Source: Candidatus Celerinatantimonas neptuna
GTDB lineage: Bacteria; Pseudomonadota; Gammaproteobacteria; Enterobacterales; Celerinatantimonadaceae
Length of the DNA stretch: 64,000 bases
Direction of reading: 5' to 3'
NCBI GenBank assembly: GCA_911810475.1
Contig: OU461276.1
Location: 1,331,501-1,395,500 of the forward strand
A program made the translations under genes and the position numbers. The first letter of the stretch is position 1. Every line of letters starts with the position of its first letter. Shown here piece by piece: positions 56,263 to 64,000 of this stretch. The notes below the pieces were generated by a model, which did not search any database, was not told where the DNA came from, and was given only the letters and a program-made list of their open reading frames with translations.

Positions 56263-57816
56263 ATGCAAATCGGAATACCTAAAGAAAGTAGTCAAGGAGA
56301 AGCACGAGTTGCAGCAACTCCGACTACAGTAGCCCAGCTCATCAAGCTCGGCTTTGAGGTACAGGTCGAATCTGGTGCAGGAAGTACAGCCAATTTTCAT
56401 AATACAGCTTACCAAGACGCCGGAGCAACGATTGGAGATCGTCAGCAAGCATTTGCCTCTGACATCATATTAAAAGTCAATGCCCCAAGTTTTGGGGATG
56501 ATAACAATGAATTAAAGTTAATCAAATCAGGTGCAACGGTGATTAGTTTCGCCTGGCCAGCCCAAAATCCTGACTTATTGGAACACTGTAAAGCACAACA
56601 GATCAATCTAATGGCAATGGATATGGTTCCACGGATATCCCGGGCTCAGTCATTAGACGCCAGAAGTTCGCTGGCCAATGTCGACGGTTATCGAGCTATT
56701 GTGGAAGCAGCAAACCAATTTGGTCGCTTCTTCACAGGACAAATTACCGCCGCAGGAAAAGTTCCACCAGCCAAAGTACTGATTATCGGGGCCGGTGTAG
56801 CAGGTCTTGCAGCCATTGGGGCGGCCAATAGTTTAGGTGCTATTGTTCGGGCATTCGATACCCGCCCTGAGGTCAAAGAGCAAATTTCTTCGATGGGTGC
56901 TGAATTTTTGGAACTCGATTTTGAAGAAGAAGCTAGTAGTGGAGATGGTTATGCTAAGGAAATGAGTCAGGCATTTATCGATGCAGAAATGGCGTTATTC
57001 CGTGAACAGGCCAAAGACGTCGATATTATCGTCACCACCGCGTTAATCCCAGGGAAACCCGCACCAAAACTAATCCTTGCCGATATGGTCGAACTGATGA
57101 AACCCGGTAGCGTAATCGTCGATTTGGCATCAGCAAATGGGGGGAACTGCGAGCTCACTGAACCCGGTGAAATCGTCGTAAAACATGATGTAACCTTAAT
57201 TGGCCTGACCGACCTGTCTAATCGACTCCCTACTCAGGCAAGCCAACTCTACGGTACCAACCTTGTTAATTTATTAAAACTTCTGGCACCAGAAAAAGAT
57301 GGTCAAATCAACATTGATTTTGAAGATGAAGTCATTCGGGGCGTTACCTCTGTGCGTAACGGGGAAATTACCTTTCCGCCCCCAGCAATAAAAGTCAGTG
57401 CTACGCCCAAGCCCAAAGAGACAGAACCCGCTCCAGTGCTCACCCAACCAGAGAAGCCAAAGAAAAAATGGCTTAAACCACTATTAGCCGTTATTGGCGC
57501 AGGATTATTCGGTTGGGTCGCCAATTCGGCTCCGACAGAATTTGTTCAGCATTTCACAGTATTCCTTCTGGCTTGTGTCGTTGGTTACTATGTCGTATGG
57601 AACGTTACACATGCCTTACATACGCCACTTATGAGCGTTACCAATGCGATCTCAGGAATTATTGTGATTGGGGCTTTGGTACAAATGAAAGCCCATACAA
57701 ACACGACCATTATGATCCTCTCGGGGATTGCTATTTTAATTGCCAGCATCAATATTGTCGGGGGATTCACTGTCACCCAACGGATGCTCAAAATGTTCCG
57801 TAGAGACGGCGACTAA
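56263..57816 (+). CDS. pntA: NAD(P) transhydrogenase subunit alpha
   Basis: 517 residues. The NAD(H)-binding domain I ([20 protein letters not shown] at the start, [18 protein letters not shown] Rossmann motif near 170-190, RPEVKEQ) is followed by a Pro/Lys linker near 380-405 and four C-terminal membrane segments (about 405-505), the E. coli PntA layout. With PntB it couples hydride transfer between NADH and NADP+ to proton translocation at the inner membrane. It ends 11 bases before pntB. Confidence 0.96.
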   Translation: MQIGIPKESSQGEARVAATPTTVAQLIKLGFEVQVESGAGSTANFHNTAYQDAGATIGDRQQAFASDIILKVNAPSFGDDNNELKLIKSGATVISFAWPAQNPDLLEHCKAQQINLMAMDMVPRISRAQSLDARSSLANVDGYRAIVEAANQFGRFFTGQITAAGKVPPAKVLIIGAGVAGLAAIGAANSLGAIVRAFDTRPEVKEQISSMGAEFLELDFEEEASSGDGYAKEMSQAFIDAEMALFREQAKDVDIIVTTALIPGKPAPKLILADMVELMKPGSVIVDLASANGGNCELTEPGEIVVKHDVTLIGLTDLSNRLPTQASQLYGTNLVNLLKLLAPEKDGQINIDFEDEVIRGVTSVRNGEITFPPPAIKVSATPKPKETEPAPVLTQPEKPKKKWLKPLLAVIGAGLFGWVANSAPTEFVQHFTVFLLACVVGYYVVWNVTHALHTPLMSVTNAISGIIVIGALVQMKAHTNTTIMILSGIAILIASINIVGGFTVTQRMLKMFRRDGD

Positions 57817-57827
57817 GGAGAAACTTC

Positions 57828-59288
57828 ATGACACATGGATTATTAGTCGCAGCCTATTTGGTTTCGGCACTATTGTTTATTGCCAGCTTGGCAGGCTTAA
57901 GTAAGCAGCAAACAGCCCGTCGGGGAAATATCTTCGGCATTATCGGGATGCTCATTGCCGTCATTGCAACCTTAGCAAGTAATGAAGTAACCGGTGGTGG
58001 ATGGATCATTCTCATCGCCGTCATTATCGGTGGCGCTATCGGGGTTCGCCTGGCTCTGAAAGTCGAAATGACCGAAATGCCAGAACTTGTTGCAATTTTA
58101 CATAGTTTTGTCGGTTTAGCTGCCGTATTAGTGGGTTTTTCAAGTGCAGTCCAACTTGGCCTGGAACTCGGTAACTTTAAGCAATTCGCCAGCCAAATCA
58201 GCCAAGTGGCTCAGACAATCGGCGCTGGGAGTGAAACACAAACGCTACTCAAAGCCGGCTCAAGCGCCATATTGATTCACCAATGGGAAATTTTCCTTGG
58301 TATCTTCATTGGAGCGGTAACCTTCACAGGTTCCATTGTCGCATTCGGAAAACTACATGGCGTCATCAACAGTGCCCCCAAATCACTGCCCGGGAAACAC
58401 TGGCTCAATCTGTTGATGGTCATAGTGTCCTTCATTTTAGGACTGTTCTATATTGCCCACGGTAGTATTCTGGCGCTGATAATCATGACCCTGATTGCTT
58501 TCGTTTTCGGCTATCACTTAGTTGCCGCTATTGGTGGCGCTGACATGCCCGTAGTTGTCTCAATGCTTAACTCTTATTCAGGGTGGGCAGCGGCGGCTGC
58601 AGGTTTCATGCTGGGGAACGACTTATTAATTATTACCGGTGCACTGGTTGGTAGTTCAGGGGCAATTCTGTCTTATATTATGTGTCAGGCCATGAATCGC
58701 TCCTTTATCAGTGTCATTTTAGGGGGCTTTGGTACCGAAGGTGGAACATTCAGTGATGAAGCCGTCGGCGAACACCGGGAAACCACAGCAGAAGATGTTG
58801 CACAAATGCTTAAAGACGCAAAAAGTGTCATCATTGCTCCGGGGTATGGAATGGCAGTCGCGCAGGCACAGTATCCTGTTGCAGACATTACTAAAAAATT
58901 ACGGGACCAGGGAACCGAAGTCCGATTTGCAATCCACCCGGTTGCCGGTCGTCTGCCTGGTCATATGAATGTCCTTCTGGCCGAAGCGAAAGTTCCTTAT
59001 GATATTGTCATGGAAATGGATGAAATCAATGAAGATTTTGCAGATACTGATGTCGTTCTGGTCATTGGCGCTAATGATACTGTTAACCCGGCAGCAAAAG
59101 AACCCGGCAGCCCAATTGCGGGAATGCCCGTACTGGAAGTATGGAATGCTAAAGAGGTTGTAGTATTCAAACGTTCCATGGCAACCGGTTATGCTGGTGT
59201 CCAAAACCCACTGTTCTTTAAAGAAAATACACAAATGCTATTCGGTGATGCAAAAGCAAGTGTTGACAATATATTAAAAGCGCTCTGA
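57828..59288 (+). CDS. pntB: NAD(P) transhydrogenase subunit beta
   Basis: 486 residues. About nine membrane segments in the first 280 residues carry the proton channel ([30 protein letters not shown]). The C-terminal NADP(H)-binding domain III from about 310 has [13 protein letters not shown] and [18 protein letters not shown]. It is co-transcribed with pntA; GGAG precedes its ATG. Two hairpins follow its stop. Confidence 0.96.
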   Translation: MTHGLLVAAYLVSALLFIASLAGLSKQQTARRGNIFGIIGMLIAVIATLASNEVTGGGWIILIAVIIGGAIGVRLALKVEMTEMPELVAILHSFVGLAAVLVGFSSAVQLGLELGNFKQFASQISQVAQTIGAGSETQTLLKAGSSAILIHQWEIFLGIFIGAVTFTGSIVAFGKLHGVINSAPKSLPGKHWLNLLMVIVSFILGLFYIAHGSILALIIMTLIAFVFGYHLVAAIGGADMPVVVSMLNSYSGWAAAAAGFMLGNDLLIITGALVGSSGAILSYIMCQAMNRSFISVILGGFGTEGGTFSDEAVGEHRETTAEDVAQMLKDAKSVIIAPGYGMAVAQAQYPVADITKKLRDQGTEVRFAIHPVAGRLPGHMNVLLAEAKVPYDIVMEMDEINEDFADTDVVLVIGANDTVNPAAKEPGSPIAGMPVLEVWNAKEVVVFKRSMATGYAGVQNPLFFKENTQMLFGDAKASVDNILKAL

Positions 59289-59297
59289 TAAACGAAA

Positions 59298-59321
59298 ATG
59301 GCCTATTGATTAACAGGCCAT
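59298..59321 (+). terminator. Hairpin after pntB
   Basis: Arms ATGGCCT / AGGCCAT (7 bp) around a ten-base loop, 10 bases after the pntB stop; no T-run directly follows. Confidence 0.55.
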
Positions 59322-59350
59322 CTCTGAAGATAAGTGGCAAAATATTGTTC

Positions 59351-59380
59351 AAAAAAGCAGATATTATCATCTGCTTTTTT
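59351..59380. terminator. Bidirectional intrinsic terminator between pntB and mqo
   Basis: 12-bp perfect arms AAAAAAGCAGAT / ATCTGCTTTTTT with a six-base loop. It has a T-run on both strands, so it can stop pntAB and the convergent mqo transcript. Confidence 0.93.
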
Positions 59381-59385
59381 GACAT

Positions 59386-61014
59386 TTACCGCATACCGCT
59401 GGCCACATCCGCTTCAATAACCTCATCTGAAATATCCTGTGAGGGGAAATGCTCTACAGCAACAGTCTGTAAATGTTGCATTAAATCTAAAACTTCACTA
59501 GTGCTGCGTAACTCACGTTCATTCAACTGAGCATTCTGGTTTAGCGAGATACCATAAGACGGAACCATAGCTCTGATTTTCTCCTGCCAGGCTGTTGTTG
59601 CCATCTGTTTGCTAAAACAACGTTCCAATAATTTAATCATAATGGATGCAGCCGTAGAAGCACCAGGAGATGCGCCTAATAAAGCAGTTAAACTGCCATC
59701 TTCAGAGAAAACAAGTTCGGTACCAAAGCGAAGTTGGCCACCTTTGCCAGGTTCTTTTTTAATGATCTGAACTCGCTGACCCGCCTGCCACAGCGACCAA
59801 TCCGATTGGTTCGCATTTGGAAAAAACTGTTGTAATGCTGCAAAACGCCCTGAATTACTCTGACGAAGCTGGCCTATCAGGTATTTGACTAAGTCAAAAT
59901 TATTCAGCCCGACCTGTAACATCGGCTTCAAATTGGAGCAATTTAATGACCTGAACAAATCCCACAAAGAACCATTTTTCAAAAACTTATTTGAGAAACT
60001 AGCAAATGGACCGAACAATAACATACGTTTGCCATCAATCACCCGGGTATCTAAATGCGGTACCGACATCGGTGGCGCACCAACAGGGGCTCTCCCATAA
60101 ACTTTGGCTAAATGTTGATTCACCAGATCAGGATTTTCAGTCACAAGAAACTGTCCACCAACAGGGAATCCACCATAATGGCGACTTTCTGGAATCCCTG
60201 ATTTTTGCAATAATGGCAGCGAAGCGCCACCAGCCCCGATAAAAACGAATTTGGCATGAATCGTCCGGCTTTTCCCTTTATCATTCAAGTTAGCGACAGT
60301 CACATTCCAACCACCTTGAGGGTCTTTCTTAAATGACTGAACCTCATGGCGCAGATGCAAACTAAAACGATCACTCGTTTGTAGCTGTTCAACCATCTGG
60401 CGAGTCAACGAACCAAAATTAACATCCGTCCCAATATCCATCCGGGTCGCAGCCACAGGTTGATCGGGATCCCTGCCTTCCATGATCAGCGGAATCCAGG
60501 ACTTGATCGTCTGATAATTCTCTGAATATTCCATCCCATGAAAAAGCGCACTCTCCTGCATTGCTTCATAGCGTCGACGTAAGAAACGAATATTGTCATC
60601 ACCCCATACAAAACTCATATGCGGCACACTATGGATGAATGTATTCGGCTCTTTAATCAGACCATTACGAACCAAATAAGACCAGAACTGCCTGGAAACC
60701 TGAAATTGCTCATCAATATCAATTGCCTTACTGATGTCGATGCTCCCATCAGCTCGCTGAGGCGTATAATTAACTTCAGCCAGAGCTGAATGACCTGTAC
60801 CGGCATTATTCCAGCCATTAGAACTCTCTTGAGCAACCGAATCGAGCCGCTCGAACATGCGAATAGTCCACGCTGGCTCAAGTTGCTGTAAAAAAACCCC
60901 TAATGTTGCACTCATAATGCCACCGCCGATCAATACTACATCGACAGCAGAATCATCTGGTATCGCAGTACTAGACTGACGCTGAGAAAAATCATTAACA
61001 GACATATTCTTCAT
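59386..61014 (-). CDS. mqo: Malate:quinone oxidoreductase
   Basis: 542 residues, the usual length. The N-terminal FAD-binding motif [19 protein letters not shown] is followed by [21 protein letters not shown], a hallmark of Mqo. Further conserved stretches are [20 protein letters not shown] and [10 protein letters not shown]. It is a peripheral membrane flavoprotein that oxidises malate to oxaloacetate and passes electrons to quinone. The start is ATG 61014; another ATG three codons in is possible, and neither has a strong ribosome site. Confidence 0.96.
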   Translation of the reverse strand: MKNMSVNDFSQRQSSTAIPDDSAVDVVLIGGGIMSATLGVFLQQLEPAWTIRMFERLDSVAQESSNGWNNAGTGHSALAEVNYTPQRADGSIDISKAIDIDEQFQVSRQFWSYLVRNGLIKEPNTFIHSVPHMSFVWGDDNIRFLRRRYEAMQESALFHGMEYSENYQTIKSWIPLIMEGRDPDQPVAATRMDIGTDVNFGSLTRQMVEQLQTSDRFSLHLRHEVQSFKKDPQGGWNVTVANLNDKGKSRTIHAKFVFIGAGGASLPLLQKSGIPESRHYGGFPVGGQFLVTENPDLVNQHLAKVYGRAPVGAPPMSVPHLDTRVIDGKRMLLFGPFASFSNKFLKNGSLWDLFRSLNCSNLKPMLQVGLNNFDLVKYLIGQLRQSNSGRFAALQQFFPNANQSDWSLWQAGQRVQIIKKEPGKGGQLRFGTELVFSEDGSLTALLGASPGASTAASIMIKLLERCFSKQMATTAWQEKIRAMVPSYGISLNQNAQLNERELRSTSEVLDLMQHLQTVAVEHFPSQDISDEVIEADVASGMR

Positions 61015-61745
61015 GGGGAATTAAATCTCTTATTTTTAAATTAGGTAAGAAGTGCTCTCTGATCCGTTATTCGGCTTTTCTGCCAACCAAATACCAATAT
61101 CTAATCCCGATACATGACATTCGATTTTCCGACCATGTAGCCGAAAACATGAATCTGGATAGTAAGCCAAAAGGTCTGTTTCAAATCGGATAGCTTTCAG
61201 GTATTTGAAAGTGACTATTCATACATTATTCAGTAGAAAAACTGCTCTGTATCGGTCAATATACCACCATCGTTCGTCGTAACAAGTACTGATTTTAGCC
61301 TTACACTATTAACATAATGGAAACAATTAAATCAATTTTAACTAAAATATCGATACATCAAACAAATAACATTGTCACTGACATCACCAAAATAATGCCT
61401 AAAATCCATCGTCCCATACGCATAAATGTGATTAATATCACATCAAAAATAGGGATATCTTAAGCATCATAGTCTTTTTCGTAACACTTCAAGGTTGACT
61501 TGAACTGAACTTTACATAAGAAAAAACCGAATTAAATGAATATCCATTCATATTGATTAATTAATAGGTATTGCAGTTTGCTGATCAATAGTGCTAGTCT
61601 GGGTAGGCACGCATCGTACTCAACATGCGATCAACAAACCAATCGCAACTCATGACCGAACACACAAACCTTCTCGTTTTCAATGTTTCAATTTCAAACA
61701 AACCATAACTAACAATTGGGTTTTCACCCATGAAGTGGAGTTAAT
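61015..61745. other. Intergenic region upstream of mqo and the aldo/keto reductase
   Basis: About 730 AT-rich bases between divergent genes. I see no gene or RNA with support. Both promoters should lie here. Confidence 0.5.
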
Positions 61746-62789
61746 ATGAAATATCATCGATATGGAAATACCGGTTTAATGATTTCTGAACTATGCCTTG
61801 GCACAATGACTTTTGGCGGTCAGGGAAATGTATGGAAAAACATTGGTACAACTCAACAAGAGCAGGCTAATCTTCTGCTACAAAAAGCCTTTGATGCCGG
61901 AATCAACTTCATTGATACAGCCAATGTCTATTCACAGGGACAATCTGAGATCATAACAGGCCAGGCCTTACGTAATTTGAAAATTCCACGCGATGAATTT
62001 GTCATTGCCAGTAAAGTATTTGGCGTAATGGGCGATGGAATCAATCAGTCAGGCCTGAGTCGCTATCACATCTTGAATGCTGTCAAAGATAGTCTGAGCC
62101 GTCTGCAACTCGATTATTTAGATATTTATCAGATTCACGGTTTTGATCCGATAACACCTATTGAAGAGACTCTCGAAGCGCTAAACCAGCTGGTTCAATA
62201 CGGTTATGTCCGTTATATAGGTGTTTCTAACTGGGCTGCGTGGCAAATTGTAAAAGCATTGGGGATTAGCGAACGTCAACATTTAGCCAAATTCCAATCA
62301 CTGCAGGCCTATTACACGATAGCCGGACGGGATCTGGAACGAGAAATTATTCCAATGATTCAAAGTGAAAAACTCGGACTATTAGTCTGGAGTCCTTTAG
62401 CTGGTGGGCTGCTCAGCGGTAAATATCAACACGGCGATCCAAGCACTGCTGAAGGACGCCGGAAACACTTTGATTTTCCACCAGTCAATCACTCAAGAAC
62501 CTCAAATTGCATTGAAACAATGCAACAAATTGCCGCAGAAAAAGAAGTAAGCTGCGCCCAGATTGCATTGGCCTGGCTCCTCCATCAACAAGCTGTAACC
62601 AGTGTCATTATTGGGGCAAAATGCTTGGAACAATTAGAAGATAACTTAAAGGCTTGCGAAGTCATATTGACTGAAGATGAGCTTGTAAGGCTCAACCAGG
62701 TTAGTGAACTCCCCATCGAATATCCCGGTTGGATGTTAAAACGGCAAGGCGAACGGCGAGTGAAATCCATTCATCAACAAACAGAATAA
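61746..62789 (+). CDS. Aldo/keto reductase, YajO/PdxI-like group
   Basis: 347 residues, TIM-barrel AKR. Tetrad: Asp and Tyr in IDTANVYSQGQSE, Lys in IASKVFG, His in YQIHGFD. The cofactor-site stretches VIIGAKCLEQLEDNL and LVWSPLAGGLLSGKY match the YajO-like branch. It is an NADPH-dependent carbonyl reductase of unknown substrate. GTGGAG precedes the ATG. It is not closely similar to the AKR at 34343 outside the motifs. Confidence 0.88.
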   Translation: MKYHRYGNTGLMISELCLGTMTFGGQGNVWKNIGTTQQEQANLLLQKAFDAGINFIDTANVYSQGQSEIITGQALRNLKIPRDEFVIASKVFGVMGDGINQSGLSRYHILNAVKDSLSRLQLDYLDIYQIHGFDPITPIEETLEALNQLVQYGYVRYIGVSNWAAWQIVKALGISERQHLAKFQSLQAYYTIAGRDLEREIIPMIQSEKLGLLVWSPLAGGLLSGKYQHGDPSTAEGRRKHFDFPPVNHSRTSNCIETMQQIAAEKEVSCAQIALAWLLHQQAVTSVIIGAKCLEQLEDNLKACEVILTEDELVRLNQVSELPIEYPGWMLKRQGERRVKSIHQQTE

Positions 62790-63272
62790 ACTTTCTGTTT
62801 CTTATGATCTACTCAGCGAAAGCCCAACAAAGCCGAATTAATATAGAAATGAAAGGTGTCAATAAAATGATCTGTGACATACTTCTCATTATCAGTCGGA
62901 CTAAAATAACACTTGCTTGAGCAAAGAAATCGCCACTAGGATACTGATCCGACCTATTGAGTGGTTTTATAAGCAAGCGATTGTCTGTCAAAGACTTTCG
63001 TTTAAAACACTTGCTATCAAAAAGGTTTCTATACCAAGCTGGGTAAAATGATCATCTGCGATGAGTACGATGCAATTTCACATCGTTTGCACAGCAAATC
63101 GTCAGTATAAATTGTCACCGCGCTTAACCAACAGATATTCATTCGTAATGTGTATACAAGTCAGTTCGTTGTCGCAACTTTAAGGTTCCTGCACCGATGA
63201 TGTTTGGAACTTAGGGCATGAACGATTCACGCAGGCGAACAGCGAACCGACGATTTATATAGGAGTACTCTG
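62790..63272. other. Intergenic region before the 65-residue gene
   Basis: About 480 bases with no supported gene. A weak palindrome (ACGATG...CATCGT, around 63068-63087) is present. It presumably contains the promoter of the 63273 gene. Confidence 0.45.
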
Positions 63273-63470
63273 ATGACTAAAATTTATGACCGTAATCATA
63301 ATCTGTTAACTGTCGGTCAACGAGTCATGATCAGTGACACAGGTGCAACTGACCAGATCGAAGCAATCCACGCCGATAACCTCTCAAATTATGCAGCTGA
63401 ACACAACCAGTGTGTTCAGCTTGGTCACGAAGGAAAATTCGCACCCATCGATATTATTCGTCTCGGTTAA
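63273..63470 (+). CDS. Small hypothetical protein, 65 residues
   Basis: A clear ribosome site (TAGGAG, eight bases before ATG) supports it. The product is soluble, with MTKIYDRNHNLLTVGQRVMI and GKFAPIDIIRLG resembling a small SH3-like beta barrel; that fold is a guess. Its last 17 bases overlap the end of the convergent gene at 63454. I do not recognise the family. Confidence 0.7.
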   Translation: MTKIYDRNHNLLTVGQRVMISDTGATDQIEAIHADNLSNYAAEHNQCVQLGHEGKFAPIDIIRLG

Positions 63471-63960
63471 CCGCGCAGCCGGCATGAGCGCTCAGTCGTT
63501 GAAACTGTCTGAGCGCCTGAATAGCACGATAACCAAAGGCCCCACTGATTAACCCACTCATAAACACATTGAGCACAGTCCAAAGCAATTGCGGATGTAT
63601 CGCAATTAAAACATCCAACGCATAATGTGTCACAAAGCTGGCCACCATCAGAATCAATAAATTAGGTGTACCACGCAAATAAACCCGATGATCTTCACCT
63701 GAATAAGCGCCTTTAATATGCGCACTAAATAATAGATTCCCTACAACAAATCCCAGTGCAGCACCACAGATCCACAATAAAATCAGTGTAGGTTCTGCCC
63801 GAATCGACTGAATCGATAAAAAAAGGAATAAAAGAGGCAATATTATCAATCGTTGGGGTTTAATTGCCTGATCTGACATAGCGCGAAAACCTGTTCTGAT
63901 CAAATAATAAAGAACAAACCAAACCCAGATGGGGGTGTGTGAAATAATGGAAGCTAGCAT
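63454..63960 (-). CDS. DUF6622-like integral membrane protein
   Basis: 168 residues with about five membrane segments. The N-terminus IISHTPIWVWFVLYYLIRTGF resembles the DUF6622 family of uncharacterised inner membrane proteins. There are no catalytic motifs. Tail-to-tail with the 65-residue gene. The family call is from memory of the N-terminal pattern. Confidence 0.75.
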   Translation of the reverse strand: MLASIISHTPIWVWFVLYYLIRTGFRAMSDQAIKPQRLIILPLLFLFLSIQSIRAEPTLILLWICGAALGFVVGNLLFSAHIKGAYSGEDHRVYLRGTPNLLILMVASFVTHYALDVLIAIHPQLLWTVLNVFMSGLISGAFGYRAIQALRQFQRLSAHAGCAVNRDE

Positions 63961-64000
63961 AAATCATCATCCGTTTGTGTCGTAAAATCTTATGGCTTAT

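Overview
This window looks like the chromosome of a gammaproteobacterium from the Vibrio / Aeromonas / Celerinatantimonas neighbourhood. That is an inference from gene families, not a phylogeny. The clues are a tRNA operon in the order Arg(CCG)-His-Leu(CAG)-Pro, as in E. coli argX-hisR-leuT-proM; a cra gene divergent from fruBKA; a DUF4250 protein; a VcINDY-like transporter; and a RibN-type riboflavin transporter under an FMN riboswitch. The core DNA is moderately AT-rich. Intergenic DNA is very AT-rich, and the distal NRPS modules are clearly GC-richer.

Layout. Positions 1-8515 (minus) hold the first ~2838 codons of a giant non-ribosomal peptide synthetase whose 3' end lies outside the window. 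Its order is C-A(Leu)-T-[dual E/C]-A(Ser)-T-C-A(partial), so it would build a chain starting D-Leu, L-Ser. About 900 bp of AT-rich DNA with a 15-bp palindrome lies upstream. Next come cra with a translationally coupled sialidase-like gene, two Cra operators, and the fructose PTS operon fruB-fruK-fruA with a terminator (9.4-15.5 kb). They are followed by a DASS carboxylate transporter, an H-NOX-fold protein without its heme ligand, and a five-gene tRNA operon (17.9-18.5 kb).

The centre, 18.6-48.1 kb, is mostly a polyamine uptake and catabolism island. Going rightwards it holds an exporter-like DMT protein and a divergent LysR regulator; PuuB and PuuA (minus); and a plus-strand run of a second PuuA-like ligase, a SpuC-like aminotransferase, potF-potG-potH-potI and a PuuR-like regulator. 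A second potF-potG pair without permeases follows. Crp/Fnr, aldo/keto reductase, RibN, PAP2-phosphatase, MCP and small hypothetical genes interrupt the island. It ends with puuC, a second PuuR-like regulator, and bauA-like, mmsA/bauC-like and class I amidotransferase genes. Together these could import putrescine or spermidine, gamma-glutamylate, oxidise and de-glutamylate it, and feed beta-alanine and malonate semialdehyde into acetyl-CoA (the PauABCD plus Bau logic known from Pseudomonas).

The right end (48.3-64 kb) is housekeeping and signalling: a hybrid sensor kinase with a degenerate Hpt-like tail, DUF4250, glutaredoxin, an unannotated 41-codon gene with its own ribosome site and terminator, a FixLJ-like two-component pair, the transhydrogenase pntAB, malate:quinone oxidoreductase, an aldo/keto reductase and two small conserved-looking proteins.

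I saw no CRISPR array, prophage, insertion sequence or rRNA. The least explained items are the degenerate H-NOX protein, the Cra-coupled sialidase-like protein, the barrel-less phosphatase/autotransporter fusion, the 41-aa gene, and two inverted repeats at 8841-8874 and 55152-55230.
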